Counted from the first letter of the stretch, positions 19,643 to 30,092 are shown. The stretch is 64,000 bases of DNA from JAWKOK01 sp963765875 (GCA_963765875.1 CAVXYK010000007.1:1-64000), one strand, 5' to 3'. Notes: generated from the letters alone by a model not told the origin. Made by a program: numbers and translations.

Positions 19643-19703
19643 TTGAACCATACCATTATTCGGCTGCATTTTTTGCGGCAACAGCGGCGCTAGGAGCTTG
19701 GAC

Positions 19704-22700
19704 ATGAGCGGAAAAATCGATGTGGGTGTTCGACAGTATGATCCACGAATTCGGCAGACAAGATCTCTCTTGCTCTATCCACTGCTACTGCTTATGCTGC
19801 TGCTGATTTCCGGCTGTATGGTCCCTGTCTCGGCCATCGACGCCCGGCCGACGTTGATCATCGACAACGATCCGTTGCCGGTGATTGCCGTCGCCCCTGT
19901 TGTAGGCGGACCCGGCACCACCGTCTTCATTTCGGGAGCGGGCTGGGAACCCGATGATGCAGTCTTCATCAACCTGGTCGTTGATGAAGATCCGAACGAC
20001 GATGAGAATGAACTGCTGGAAGTAACGGTTGCAGCCTCCACCGTGGCTGCCGATACCCGATTTGCCGCATCGTTCCTCTACCCCTACGATCCGCCCTGGA
20101 GCGATTTGGATGAGGTGACCATTGTTGCCTATTCGCCTGACACCGGCGACGAGGCCTCAGCCGCATTCACGCTCGTTCCCGACAGCGCATCGACTGCAAC
20201 CGTCACCTCAACCGTCACTTCTACGGTAACATCAACTGCCGCGCCGACCACCACGCCGACCAATACGCCGACGAAATCAGTCGCCAAGCCGGTGGAAGCC
20301 ACGCCTACGCCCACGCCGGCGCAGGGTCAGCCAGGCTATGGCGCGGCCACCGTGATCAGCAATGCACTGAACGTGCGCACAGGCCCGTCAACGGCCTATC
20401 CAATTATCCGCCAACTTACGCGTGGCGCTACTATGGTCGTTCTGGGTCAGAGCGCTGACAATTACTGGCTCTATGTACGACTCCCCGATGGCTTGATCGG
20501 CTGGGTTGCCAAATATTATACGGACTACCAAGGTTCTCCCCCGGTCGTCAAGCCGACGGGTGTTCCTCGGCCGCCTGTTTCGACCGCGACGCCCGCACCC
20601 ATGCCGCCGTCGGCAGCCTCACGCTGGAAGGCGGAATACTTCAATAATGTCAATTTGAGCGGCGCGCCGGCACTGGTTCGCAACGACTATAACCTCAACT
20701 TCAACTGGGGCTACGGTTCGCCCGATCCCCGCATTCAGAACAATTATTTCTCTGCGCGTTGGGTGCAACCTGTCTACTTCCCCGGCGGTACCTTCCGCTT
20801 CTTTGCAGACACCGATGATGGTGTACGTATCTACGTCGACGATGTGCTGATCATCGATCAGTGGAAGGTTACATCCGGTACGGTGTTCACTGCAGATCGG
20901 ACGTTAAGTCGCGGAACGCACATCGTGCGTGTTGAGTACTTCGAGAATACAGAGCTTGCCAAGATTCGCGTCTGGTGGGATCGAAGCGATGGCGTAGCCT
21001 TCCCGGAATGGAAGGGCGAATACTACAACAATCGGACTCTTGCCGGCGCACCTAGCCTGGTGCGCAACGATGCAGCCATTGACTTCAACTGGGGAAGTGG
21101 ATCGCCCGCTCCACAGATTCGATCTGATGACTTCTCAGTTCGGTGGACACGCACGGTCTATCTGGACGCCGACCGCTATCGCTTCCATTCCCGTATGGAC
21201 GACGGCATGCGCGTCTATCTGGACGGCATTCTGATTATCAATGAATGGTCAGACGGCAGCGCCCGGGATCGGTCCGTGGATCGAGATGTTTCCGCGGGCT
21301 ATCACAATTTCGTGGTCGAGTATTACGAACATATCCAACTGGCCGAGGCCAAATTCTGGTGGGAGACCATCGGCAGTTCTTCACAGCCGGACAGCTTCCC
21401 GGATTGGAAGGGCGAGTATTGGTCGAATCGAAACCTGAGTGGCAGTCCCACGGTTGTGCGCAACGATCGTCGCATTGACTTCAACTGGGGGACCGGCTCG
21501 CCCGACTCCGAAATTCCGTCTGACAACTTCTCGGCACGCTGGACGCGCAAGTATGACTTCAGCGCCGGCTGGTACCGTTTCTCAGCCCGTTCTGATGACG
21601 GCGTGCGCGTCTGGGTCGACGGCGATCGGATTATCGACGAGTGGCATGATAGCCTCGGCGACGTCACCTATTATGCAGACAAGTACATCGACGGCAAGGT
21701 CAAGCTAAAAGTTGAATACTACGAGCGCTACGGCGGAGCGGCGATCAAAGTGAATTGGGAGAAGATCTCTGATCCGACGACGCCGACGCCGACCAAGACT
21801 GCTACGCCGACGCCAACACCGGCCGTGACTCGAAGCCCCTATGCCAAGACCCAACCCGACAGCGGCGTGCCGGGTACATCGGTCGTGGTCAGCGGCGGCG
21901 GTTTCCCGGCCAACACAACGATCAACATTCAACTGGCGTCACCGGTACGTTCCAGCAGCGTAGCCAATGCCAAAATCTATGCCAGCACGCAGAGCAACAG
22001 TCAAGGCAACTACAGCGTTCTGGTCACCTTGCCGGCATCATGGCCTGACGGATCGCCGATTCAACCCGGTGAACTGCTGATTATTGCGGCCACACCGGGC
22101 AATAGTGTGACGGCCTCAGCCGTGTTTGAATTGACTGTGCCCAGACCCACGGTCTCGGTCGATCCCTATCTGCAATTACAGCCGCGCTCCGGTGGCCCCG
22201 GCACATCGGTTGTTGCCGGCGGCGGCGGCTTCCCGGCAAATACCACTATCAACATCTATCTTGGCGGACTCGTGAGCGCTGCATCCGCCTCATCTCAGCC
22301 TTCGGCCTACGCCTCTGGTCCGAGCGACAGCAACGGTAACTATAGTCTCTCCTTCATCATGCCGGATACATGGGCTGATGGCACGGCCATCGAGCCCGGC
22401 AAGTTGAACGTTGTGGCCGCAACCAACGGTTTCGCTCAGCAGGCGAGTACACTCTTCGATTACCGGCGCAGTGACTCCAATGCTGCGGTAAGCATCTTGC
22501 CTACGTCCGGCGGCGCCGGCTCCGTTGTGACCATCACCGGCGAGGGCTATCCATCGAACAAGACGGTCACCATCTATCTGGGGACGTTCGACGAATCTGC
22601 AGGGGCAGGCAATCCACACCTGTACGGCACGGCTAAGACCGATGTTTCGGGTAAGTTCAGCACAGCCATAACCATGCCGGCTGTCTGGCCCAACGGTACG

Positions 22701-24263
22701 CCTGTCACCAATGGCGAGCTGGTTATCTGGGCGCGGACAGATGACGCCGGTGACCAACAGAGCGCGGTCTTCAACTACACCGGTGCGCCCGCTCCTGTAC
22801 CCACGGACACGCCGACGCCGGTTGATACGCCTGCTGTGCCGCCGACACCAACGCCCAATCCAAATGCCAAGGTCAGTCCGACGTCTGGCAGTGGAGGTAC
22901 GCAGGTGATTGTGACCGGCGGTGGCTTCCCGGTCAACACGACCGTCAATGCGCTGATCTCCTTCTTCGACGCCAATGGCGGCGGCGGTGATGCGGAGATT
23001 TTTGGGACCGCCACGACCAACGCCAACGGCGACTACAGCATCTCCTTCACCATGCCGAGCACCTTGCAGGGCGGAGAACCGATTGCTTCCGGCATGGTTA
23101 TGATCGTGGTGGCAACCGGAGACTATCGAGTCTCTGCCGGCACACCGTTTGACTATGTGGGCGTTGTCGCAGCTGACGAGGTCGTCCATGTGACGCCGTC
23201 GCCCGAGCCAACGATTGAGCCGTCCCCGGTTCCTTCGCCGGAAGTCTCTCCAGAGGCCTCTCCTCAGCCCTCCCCTCAGCCCTCCCCGGAAGGCACGGCT
23301 GAAGTAACGCCCGAGATTGAGGAGACGGCAGAGTCAGAGACGCCTGAGCCCGAAGCGACAGGCACTGTTGAGCCTGATGAAGAGGTTGCTACTGAGGAAC
23401 CGCCAACTGAGGAGGCCACCGAAGAAGCAACTGAAGAAGCAACTGAGGAGGTCACCGAAGTGGTGACTGATGAGCCGACCGCGGAGGATAATGAACCGGT
23501 GTCAACGCCTGAGCCGCCGGCTGAGCCAACCGACGAACCGGCAGAAGAGGCCGCGACTTCTGAGCCACTGGCTGAGCCAACTGACGAACCGGTTGAAGAG
23601 GACGCGACTTCAGAGCCGCCGGCTGAGCCAACCGATGAACCGGTTGAAGAGGCCGCGACTTCAGAGCCACCGGCTGAGCCAACCGATGAACCGGTTGATG
23701 AGGCCGCCACTTCAGAGCCGCCGGCTGAGCCGACAGACGAACCGGCAGAAGAGGCCGCGACTTCAGAGCCGCCGGCTGAGCCAATCGACGAACCGGCTGA
23801 AGAGGCCGCGACTTCAGAGCCGCCGGCTGCGCCAACTGATGAACCGGTTGAAGAGGCAGCGACTTCAGAGCCGCCGGCTGAACCGACCGACGAACCGGCT
23901 GAAGATGCCCCGGTTCCTGTGCCGGAGCCGGAGGCGGCTGAGCAACAGGCGCCCGCTGCGCCTGAGCCGGCTCCGCCCGTCGAGCAGCAGACCCCAAAGC
24001 CAGTCGAGCCTGAGCCAGTGCCGGTGGAACCACCGGTCGTGGATCCACCGGCCACCGCGCCCGAACCTGAGCCGCCGGTTGAGCAACAGGCCCCTCCGCC
24101 ACCGGCCGAGCCTGCACCGGTGCCGGCTGTCCAAGAACCGGTACCCGCACCAGCAGCTCCGGCTCCTGTAGCGGCAGCAACCCCGACTCTGCTTCCGACG
24201 CCGCTGCCGCTTGAGGAGCCTGGCGAACCTGATGATCCTGGTTCAGCTGTCGCCGGTGACTAG
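19704..24263 (+). CDS. Large surface lipoprotein: SH3b, three PA14, four Ig-like domains, Pro/Glu-rich tail
   Basis: 1519 residues. A signal peptide ends in the lipobox LISGC, so it is a lipid-anchored extracellular protein. In order: an Ig/IPT-like domain (to about 20180), a Thr/Pro linker, an SH3b domain (ALNVRTGPSTAYPIIRQL, about 20340-20530), three PA14 domains (about 20620-20985, 21000-21360, 21400-21760; each with F-x-R-x-x-DDGVR-x-(Y/W)-(V/L)-D), four IPT-like beta domains with the repeated phrase GGGFPANTTINI (21830-23160), then a 365-residue Pro/Glu/Thr tail. PA14 domains usually bind carbohydrate. The tail holds eight 17-residue repeats. ATG 19704 follows AGGAG with seven-base spacing. 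Function probably adhesion or cell-surface structure. Confidence 0.85.
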   Translation: MSGKIDVGVRQYDPRIRQTRSLLLYPLLLLMLLLISGCMVPVSAIDARPTLIIDNDPLPVIAVAPVVGGPGTTVFISGAGWEPDDAVFINLVVDEDPNDDENELLEVTVAASTVAADTRFAASFLYPYDPPWSDLDEVTIVAYSPDTGDEASAAFTLVPDSASTATVTSTVTSTVTSTAAPTTTPTNTPTKSVAKPVEATPTPTPAQGQPGYGAATVISNALNVRTGPSTAYPIIRQLTRGATMVVLGQSADNYWLYVRLPDGLIGWVAKYYTDYQGSPPVVKPTGVPRPPVSTATPAPMPPSAASRWKAEYFNNVNLSGAPALVRNDYNLNFNWGYGSPDPRIQNNYFSARWVQPVYFPGGTFRFFADTDDGVRIYVDDVLIIDQWKVTSGTVFTADRTLSRGTHIVRVEYFENTELAKIRVWWDRSDGVAFPEWKGEYYNNRTLAGAPSLVRNDAAIDFNWGSGSPAPQIRSDDFSVRWTRTVYLDADRYRFHSRMDDGMRVYLDGILIINEWSDGSARDRSVDRDVSAGYHNFVVEYYEHIQLAEAKFWWETIGSSSQPDSFPDWKGEYWSNRNLSGSPTVVRNDRRIDFNWGTGSPDSEIPSDNFSARWTRKYDFSAGWYRFSARSDDGVRVWVDGDRIIDEWHDSLGDVTYYADKYIDGKVKLKVEYYERYGGAAIKVNWEKISDPTTPTPTKTATPTPTPAVTRSPYAKTQPDSGVPGTSVVVSGGGFPANTTINIQLASPVRSSSVANAKIYASTQSNSQGNYSVLVTLPASWPDGSPIQPGELLIIAATPGNSVTASAVFELTVPRPTVSVDPYLQLQPRSGGPGTSVVAGGGGFPANTTINIYLGGLVSAASASSQPSAYASGPSDSNGNYSLSFIMPDTWADGTAIEPGKLNVVAATNGFAQQASTLFDYRRSDSNAAVSILPTSGGAGSVVTITGEGYPSNKTVTIYLGTFDESAGAGNPHLYGTAKTDVSGKFSTAITMPAVWPNGTPVTNGELVIWARTDDAGDQQSAVFNYTGAPAPVPTDTPTPVDTPAVPPTPTPNPNAKVSPTSGSGGTQVIVTGGGFPVNTTVNALISFFDANGGGGDAEIFGTATTNANGDYSISFTMPSTLQGGEPIASGMVMIVVATGDYRVSAGTPFDYVGVVAADEVVHVTPSPEPTIEPSPVPSPEVSPEASPQPSPQPSPEGTAEVTPEIEETAESETPEPEATGTVEPDEEVATEEPPTEEATEEATEEATEEVTEVVTDEPTAEDNEPVSTPEPPAEPTDEPAEEAATSEPLAEPTDEPVEEDATSEPPAEPTDEPVEEAATSEPPAEPTDEPVDEAATSEPPAEPTDEPAEEAATSEPPAEPIDEPAEEAATSEPPAAPTDEPVEEAATSEPPAEPTDEPAEDAPVPVPEPEAAEQQAPAAPEPAPPVEQQTPKPVEPEPVPVEPPVVDPPATAPEPEPPVEQQAPPPPAEPAPVPAVQEPVPAPAAPAPVAAATPTLLPTPLPLEEPGEPDDPGSAVAGD
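23502..23914 (+). repeat. Eight tandem 51-bp repeats inside the lipoprotein gene
   Basis: The unit SEPPAEPTDEPVEEAAT (17 residues) recurs eight times with few changes (V/A, E/D, T/I). Such arrays change copy number by slippage or recombination, and assemblers often collapse them. Confidence 0.85.
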
Positions 24264-24704
24264 ACAGGGCAGTGAAGATATCACATCAATGTGAGTCCAG
24301 ACTGAACACAGAGTACTTGGCGGCGGCAGAGCTTTCTGCCGTCGCCTTTACTTGTACGACTTGTATAGCGCGCTATTTGTTATGCCGTCCGTCAGTTCTA
24401 TAACTCGTTGATTCGGCGTTGCCCGGTAGAGGCTTGCGGACGCGCATCTCCGTCTTACCGTAGGACGGAGATATCTTCAGCCCGGTAAGATCGACAGAAT
24501 TAGTTTTGTTGGTTACACTACGACAATTAGGCTGTCCCAGAAGAAGAGATATCCGGTCGCAAGTCACCGGCACTGGCCTAAGAATCTGGTCTAGCAATCC
24601 TGTGTGTCCAGTGTCGGTGACTATTGGATAGCCGTTTCTCTGGCATGGCCTTGGTCAACAAATCAACACGAACGATAGAAGCACTAAGGAAAGAAGAGTA
24701 TCCA
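24264..24704. other. Intergenic stretch with two hairpins
   Basis: No gene. After the terminator at 24319 there is a second stem ATCTCCGTC/GACGGAGAT at 24446-24472 of unknown role. AGGAAAGAAGAG near 24687 is the ribosome binding site of the next gene. Confidence 0.5.
24319..24349 (+). terminator. Terminator of the lipoprotein gene
   Basis: GGCGGCGGCAGA (24319-24330), loop GCTT, TCTGCCGTCGCC (24335-24346), then TTTA. One G-T pair in a 12-base-pair stem. Confidence 0.75.
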
Positions 24705-25154
24705 ATGTACCCGATCTTGCTGAGCCTCCACAACATCATGCGCTGGCTCGTAGTGATTGCCGCACTCTGGCTATTGATCCGCACCTACATGGGGCTGTTT
24801 TCCAAAAGCGATTGGACTGACCAAGAGGGCAAGGCCATGCGCTTCTTTGTCATCTTCATGGACATTCAGTTGCTCGTGGGCTTGATTCTCTATTTCGTCA
24901 GCCCGCTGACCCAGATGGTCATGGCCAATATGGGCGTAGCAATGGGCGATGACCAGTTGCGTTTCTTCGGCGTTGAACATGCCTTCATGATGATCGTCGC
25001 CGTGATTTTGGCTCATATCGGCTCAGTCATGGTCAAGCGCGCTGCTGAGTCACGTTCCAAATACATTCGGTCGGCCATTTGGTTCACTATCACTTTCTTG
25101 ATCGTACTCGCCGCCATCCCGTGGTGGCGCCCGCTCTTCCCGATGTTTTCCTGA
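24705..25154 (+). CDS. Four-helix membrane protein, cytochrome-b-like family
   Basis: 149 residues with four hydrophobic helices. The pattern LLSLHNIMRWLVVIAALW in helix 1, FMDIQLLVGLILYFVSP in helix 2, GVEHAFMMIVAVILAHIGS in helix 3 and a terminal IPWWRPLFPMF matches a small family often labelled cytochrome b-like in Bacteroidota and Chloroflexota. Conserved His in helices 1 and 3 could bind haem, but that is inferred from position only. ATG 24705 is supported by the purine tract just upstream; a longer in-frame extension to 24624 lacks a binding site. Monocistronic: bounded by terminators on both sides. Confidence 0.7.
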   Translation: MYPILLSLHNIMRWLVVIAALWLLIRTYMGLFSKSDWTDQEGKAMRFFVIFMDIQLLVGLILYFVSPLTQMVMANMGVAMGDDQLRFFGVEHAFMMIVAVILAHIGSVMVKRAAESRSKYIRSAIWFTITFLIVLAAIPWWRPLFPMFS

Positions 25155-25184
25155 TCGGTCCAGCCATCACATGAATGCATCAGA

Positions 25185-25217
25185 CTGCCCGGAAAGCTTC
25201 AATCAGCTTCCGGGCAG
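25185..25217 (+). terminator. Terminator-like hairpin after the membrane protein gene
   Basis: CTGCCCGGAA (25185-25194) pairs with TTCCGGGCAG (25208-25217), with GCT/AGC extending the stem inside. A weak TTGTGTG follows. Confidence 0.6.
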
Positions 25218-25257
25218 TTGTGTGTCTAAACTGAAGACGCTATGAGAACATGACTTC

Positions 25258-25346
25258 CGTAGGTCCGACTTGCAGTCGGACGAGTTCGGTGACCTCTGGA
25301 CCCGTCTGGCATGCGTACCTTGTCACGCTGCAAGCGTGACCTACAA
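25258..25346. repeat. Pair of GTAGGTC...GACCTAC palindromic repeats
   Basis: GTAGGTCCGACTTGCAGTCGGAC begins the unit and GTCACGCTGCAAGCGTGACCTAC closes it; each half is itself a hairpin and the ends are inverse of each other. Confidence 0.55.
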
Positions 25347-25480
25347 AACTTATGATCCCGTTGTGCTTTCAGTTTAGATAGCAAGCTTGTGCCAGAAGCC
25401 TGCCTTCTGGGCGCCAAGCTCCAAGCTATCCCCGAATCCGTCTGACAGGTAACATTCGTTACGCAGATAGCATGACCTAG

Positions 25481-25499
25481 CCTGGCCAGTTGGCCAGGT
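25481..25499. repeat. Palindrome CCTGGCCAGTTGGCCAGGT
   Basis: Second copy of the palindrome at 14001-14020, differing in the two central bases. Confidence 0.6.
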
Positions 25500-25682
25500 C
25501 AAAGACCAATCTCAAGTACAGCCTTGAGTCTCTCCAGATGCATGGCGTACGCGTGTCAGTTCTCCTCTAAACTGAAATCAGTTTGATCCAACCATCACGT
25601 TTTGGCGAAGAATCGATGCTGTTTTGTTGGTCAGTCTCACCCCTGACCAGATTTTTCGCGATAGCGGGCAAACAACCTGTTC

Positions 25683-25715
25683 TTGTGCAACCAATGATGT
25701 TTGTACAACCAACGA
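25683..25715 (+). promoter_or_regulatory. Direct repeat TTGTRCAACCAAYGA, possible operator
   Basis: TTGTGCAACCAATGA (25683-25697) and TTGTACAACCAACGA (25701-25715) start 18 bases apart, directly before the ribosome binding site of the CBS-ACT gene. The second half-site contains the palindrome TTGTACAA. Confidence 0.4.
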
Positions 25716-25725
25716 GGGGGACAAA

Positions 25726-26373
25726 ATGCTAGTACGTGATCGAATGTCAGCGCCGGCCACTACGATTTTGCAGGACACGCCGTTTCAAGAGGCAATCAAG
25801 ATCATGCGGGAGAACGGTTTCCGCCGTCTGCCCGTGGTCGATAAGGGCGGACGTCTTGTCGGCATCATCTCCGAACGTGATCTGCTCCACGCCTCGCCAT
25901 CTCCAGCAAGCTCACTTAGTATCTGGGAAATGAACTACCTACTCTGGAAGATCAAGATCAGCGAGCTAATGAGCAAGAAAGTCATCTCTGTCCCGTCGAA
26001 TACGCCGATTGAAGAGGCCGCCCAATTGATGGTCGCCGATAAGATCGGCGGTTTGCCGGTGGTCAATCAGGTCGGTACGGTTGTTGGCGTGATCACTGAA
26101 ACGGATATTTTCAAAACCTTCGTGGAGATGATGGGCAGCGGTGAGCACGGTGTCCGTCTGATGCTGGAGGTGCCCAATGGCGGTGGCGTGTTGGCGGCGC
26201 TGGCCGGGGCCATCCATGAACTGGGCGGTGATATTCTCTCTGTCGGTTCCATGGACAGTTCGTCCGATAAACTGCGTCATCTGCTGATCAAGGTCAGTGG
26301 CGTGAGTCAAGATCAACTCGTGGAAACGCTTGAGGCAATGGGCGATCACGTGGTTGATGCACGAGAGATCTGA
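25726..26373 (+). CDS. CBS-pair and ACT-like domain protein
   Basis: 215 residues: first CBS motif MLVRDRMSAPATTILQDT with GFRRLPVVDKGGRLVGIISERDL, second ISELMSKKVISVPSNTPIEEA with GGLPVVNQVGTVVGVITETDIF, then an ACT-like C-terminal domain (GVLAALAGAIHELGGDILSV). The family resembles AcuB-type proteins. CBS pairs bind adenosyl ligands (AMP, ATP, SAM) and ACT domains small metabolites, so this is a cytoplasmic sensor without its own catalytic domain. ATG 25726 follows GAGGGGG. The next gene downstream is PFOR; a terminator lies between them. Confidence 0.85.
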   Translation: MLVRDRMSAPATTILQDTPFQEAIKIMRENGFRRLPVVDKGGRLVGIISERDLLHASPSPASSLSIWEMNYLLWKIKISELMSKKVISVPSNTPIEEAAQLMVADKIGGLPVVNQVGTVVGVITETDIFKTFVEMMGSGEHGVRLMLEVPNGGGVLAALAGAIHELGGDILSVGSMDSSSDKLRHLLIKVSGVSQDQLVETLEAMGDHVVDAREI

Positions 26374-26388
26374 ACAATGTGTATTGAC

Positions 26389-26428
26389 AGCGCTTGATCG
26401 CATCTCCAAATTGACGATCAGCGCTTTT
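26389..26428 (+). terminator. Terminator after the CBS-ACT gene
   Basis: AGCGCTTGATCG (26389-26400) pairs with CGATC-AGCGCT (26415-26425), one bulge, followed by TTT. Confidence 0.6.
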
Positions 26429-26536
26429 ATGTTTGCTCACCGCCGGCAAGGGTGTTTGCCCCGAAGGCGATGAGCTTGAACGTGAGTAAAATCCTTCAAA
26501 CATGTGGAGTCTTCGGCTCTGCCAGGAGAAAGCACA

Positions 26537-29500
26537 ATGAAACGAGAGCAAGCGATGATGGATGGCAACGAGGCTGCGGCCTATGTTGCCTTTAAGACCA
26601 ACGAGGTAGCGGCGATTTACCCGATCACGCCCTCCTCGCCGATGGGCGAGTTGGCGGACTATTGGGCGGCACGCGGCGAGACAAACATCTGGGGCTCGCG
26701 TCCCGATGTCGTCGAGATGCAGTCTGAGGGTGGCGCGGCCGGCGCAGTGCATGGAGCGTTGCAGGCAGGTTCGCTGACGACGACCTTCACGGCCAGCCAG
26801 GGTCTGCTGTTGATGCTGCCCAATATGTTCAAGATCGCCGGCGAGTTGACCAGCACGGTCTTCCACATTGCGGCCCGCTCAATTGCGGCCCAGGCCCTCT
26901 CGATTTTCGGCGATCACTCAGACGTCATGGCCGTACGAGGTACCGGTTGGGGCATGCTCTTCGGCAACTCCGTCCAGGAAGTCATGGACTTTGCCCTGAT
27001 CTCCCAGGCCTGCTACCCTCAAGGCCCGTGTCCCTTTCCTCAACGTCTTTGACGGCTTCCGCACTTCCCACGAGATCAACAAAGTCGAAAAGCTAACCGA
27101 CGACGATATCAGGGCTCTGATCGACGACGACCTGGTTCGAGCCCATCGTGCCCGCGGTCTGACGCCGGATCTGCCGGTCATTCGTGGCACGGCCCAGAAT
27201 CCGGACGTCTTCTTCCAGGCTCGCGAGACGGTCAATCCGTTCTACGATGCCCTGCCCGAAATCGTCCAGACTTACATGGATCAGTTTGCCGAACTGACCG
27301 GTCGCCAGTATCACCTCTTCGACTACGAGGGCGCGCCGGATGCCGAGCGCGTGATCGTGATGATGGGCTCGGGCGCAGAAGCAGCCGATGAAGCCGTCAA
27401 GTATTTGGTTGCCAAGGGCGAAAAGATCGGCATGATCAAGGTTCGCCTCTATCGCCCCTTCGCCTCTGAGGCGTTTGTAGCCGCATTGCCTGCCACTGTC
27501 AAGGCCATCTCGGTGCTGGATCGCACCAAAGAGCCGGGCAGCGCAGGCGAGCCGCTCTATCAAGATGTCATCACCGCCATCAGCGAAGCGCTTGCCGACG
27601 GCAACGCTCCCTTCGCACAGATGCCGAAGATTGTCGGCGGCCGCTACGGCCTCTCCTCCAAGGAGTTTACGCCGGCCATGGTCAAGGGTATCTTCGATGA
27701 ACTTGGCAAGGGAAAATCCAAGAATCATTTCACGGTCGGCATCATTGATGATGTGACCCATACGAGCATCGACTACGATCTCTCGTTCCGCACCGAAAGC
27801 GCCGATGTCGTGCGTGCCGTCTTCTGGGGCCTCGGTTCCGATGGTACGGTCGGGGCCAACAAGAACTCGATCAAGATCATCGGCGAAGGCACGGACAACT
27901 ACGCCCAGGGCTACTTCGTCTACGATTCGAAGAAGTCCGGCGCACGCACCGTCTCCCATCTGCGCTTCGGCCCTCGCCCGATTCAGAGCACCTACCTCAT
28001 CGACAGTGCCAGCTTTGTGGCCGTCCATCAGTCCGGGTTCCTGCACCAGTTTAACGTGCTCGAATCCGCTCAGGATGGCGCTACGTTCCTTCTGAACTCT
28101 ATCTATGGCCCTGATGAGGTCTGGGAAAATATGCCCAGGCAGATCCAGCAGGAGATCATCGCCAAGAAGCTCAAGTTCTACGTGATCGATGCCTACAAGG
28201 TGGCCCGAGAGCTGGAAATGGGCGTTCGAATCAACACAATCATGCAGACCTGCTTCTTTGCCATCAGCGGCGTGCTGCCTGCCGACGAAGCCATTGAGCG
28301 CATCAAGGAAGCTATCCAGAAGACATACGGCAAACGTGGTGAACTTGTTGTACGCCGCAACTTTGCTGCTGTGGACGCGGCCGTGGCCCATATGTATCAG
28401 GTCGATGTGCCTGATACCGTCACCAGCACACTTGAAATGCCGCCGGTCGTCTCCGACCTGGCGCCGGACTTCGTCAAAGATGTCACCGCTATGATGATGG
28501 CCGGCAACGGCGATGACCTACCGGTCAGCGCCATGCCCATTGACGGTACCTATCCCACCGCCACAACCAAGTGGGAAAAGCGCAATATCGCCATGGAAGT
28601 GCCGATCTGGGATCCTGATGTCTGCATCCAGTGTGGCAAATGCGTCATGGTCTGCCCCCATGCAGTCATTCGCGGCAAGCTGATGGACGATGAGGCCGTC
28701 GCGGCTGCGCCCGAGGGCTTCCAGGTTGCCGATTCCAAATTCCGTGAGTACAAGGACGCCAAGTACACGCTCCAGGTCTCCATGGCCGACTGCACAGGCT
28801 GTCAGCTCTGTGTTGAGGTCTGCCCAGCCAAGAACAAGGCTGCTGCGGGTCTCAAGGCCATCAATATGGCCCCCAACATCGACTTGCTTGAAGAGGGCGA
28901 GAAGAACTGGGACTACTTCACCAGCCTGCCCGAAACACCGACGAACAATGATCTCAAGTTCACCAATGTTAAAAACGTCCAGCTTCTTGAACCGCTCTTT
29001 GAGTTCTCCGGCGCCTGCGCCGGCTGTGGCGAGACGCCCTATCTCAAGCTAATCAGCCAGCTCTTCGGCGACCGTACCATCATCGCCAACGCTACCGGAT
29101 GCTCTAGCATCTACGGCGGTAACCTGCCGACGACGCCGTGGTCGACCAACGACGCCGGACGAGGCCCTGCCTGGTCCAACTCGCTCTTCGAGGACAATGC
29201 CGAGTTTGGTCTGGGCATGCGTGTCACGCTCGATAAGCAGGTCGAATATGTCCGAGAACTGGTCGTGCGCATGCGCGACGAGATCGGCGAGGAACTGGCC
29301 GACAGTCTGCTCGAGGCCGACCAGTCAGATACCGCAGGCGTGGACGCACAGCGGGAGCGGATCGAAGAACTGAAGGCAAAGCTTGCCGGCGCCGAAAGCA
29401 GCCAGGCCAAGGACCTTCTGAGTCTGGCCGACAAACTCGCCAAGAAGACGGTCTGGATCGTCGGCGGCGACGGCTGGGCCTACGACATCGGATACGGAGG

Positions 29501-30092
29501 TCTGGACCATGCGTTGGCCAGCGGCCGAAACATCAATGTCATCGTGCTCGATACCGAGGTCTACTCCAACACTGGTGGTCAGGCTTCCAAGTCGACGCCA
29601 ATGGCTGCTGTGGCCAAGTTTGCTGCCGGCGGCAAGCCGACGGCCAAGAAGGACTTGGGCATGATGGCCATGAGCTACGGCAATGTCTACGTGGCCAAGA
29701 TCGCCATGGGGGCCAATGATCGTCAGACGCTCAACGCCATCATGGAGGCCGAGGCCTATGATGGCCCGTCGATCATCATTGCCTACAGCCAATGTATTGC
29801 CCACGGCATCAACATGGCCAAGGGCATGGACCAACAGAAGTTGGCTGTCGATTCTGGGCACTGGCCGCTCTATCGCTACGATCCGCGGCTGGTCGAACAG
29901 GAAAAGAATCCCTTCCAGTTGGATTCCAGAGCGCCGAAGATTCCGCTGAAGGAATATGCCTACAATGAGAATCGCTACCGCATGCTTGTGCAGACCGACC
30001 CGGTAGCCGCCGAGGCACTCATGACGGAGGCCCAAGCGGTCGTGCTGGCCAAATGGCAGGAATACGAAGGCATGGCGAAGAAAGAGGCGTAG
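26537..30092 (+). CDS. nifJ: Pyruvate:ferredoxin (flavodoxin) oxidoreductase, homodimeric, frameshifted
   Basis: One long chain of about 1184 residues with all PFOR domains in order: domain I (GNEAAAYVAFKTNEVAAIYPITPSSPM), domain II, the gamma-like domain, a two-cluster ferredoxin domain (CIQCGKCVMVCPHAV and CTGCQLCVEVCP), and the thiamine-diphosphate domain with GDGWAYDIGYGGLDH and NTGGQASKSTP; FSGACAGCGETPY supplies the proximal cluster cysteines. It converts pyruvate + CoA to acetyl-CoA + CO2 and reduces ferredoxin, in the cytoplasm of anaerobes. A +1 shift near 27010 splits an otherwise perfect gene: removing one base gives ISQAATLKARVPFLNVFDGFR. ATG 26537 follows AGGAGAA. Confidence 0.95.

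Larger units (their letters stand above)
19277..19703. other. Intergenic stretch with repeat remnants, terminator and promoter
   Basis: No gene. CTCTGAGCGGATTCACAGAAT (at 19298) and GGTCTGAGCCTGACGAAGTG (19459) resemble widespread intergenic palindromic repeat words. A strong terminator and a promoter candidate are listed separately. Confidence 0.5.
25155..25725. other. Intergenic stretch with repeats
   Basis: No gene. It holds the terminator at 25185, two GTAGGTC-type palindromes at 25258-25346, the second copy of the CCTGGCCA palindrome (25481-25499) and a pair of direct repeats before the next gene. Confidence 0.55.

Noticed and set aside
23276..24055. Antisense open frames of 230-260 codons under the lipoprotein tail
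   Set aside because: They are mirror products of the Pro/Glu repeat (Gly/Ser/Ala repeats) with no start signal or family; the sense frame has signal peptide and domains.
27093..28391. A 432-codon minus-strand frame under PFOR
   Set aside because: Opposes the conserved PFOR gene; composition is the usual shadow of a GC-rich third position.
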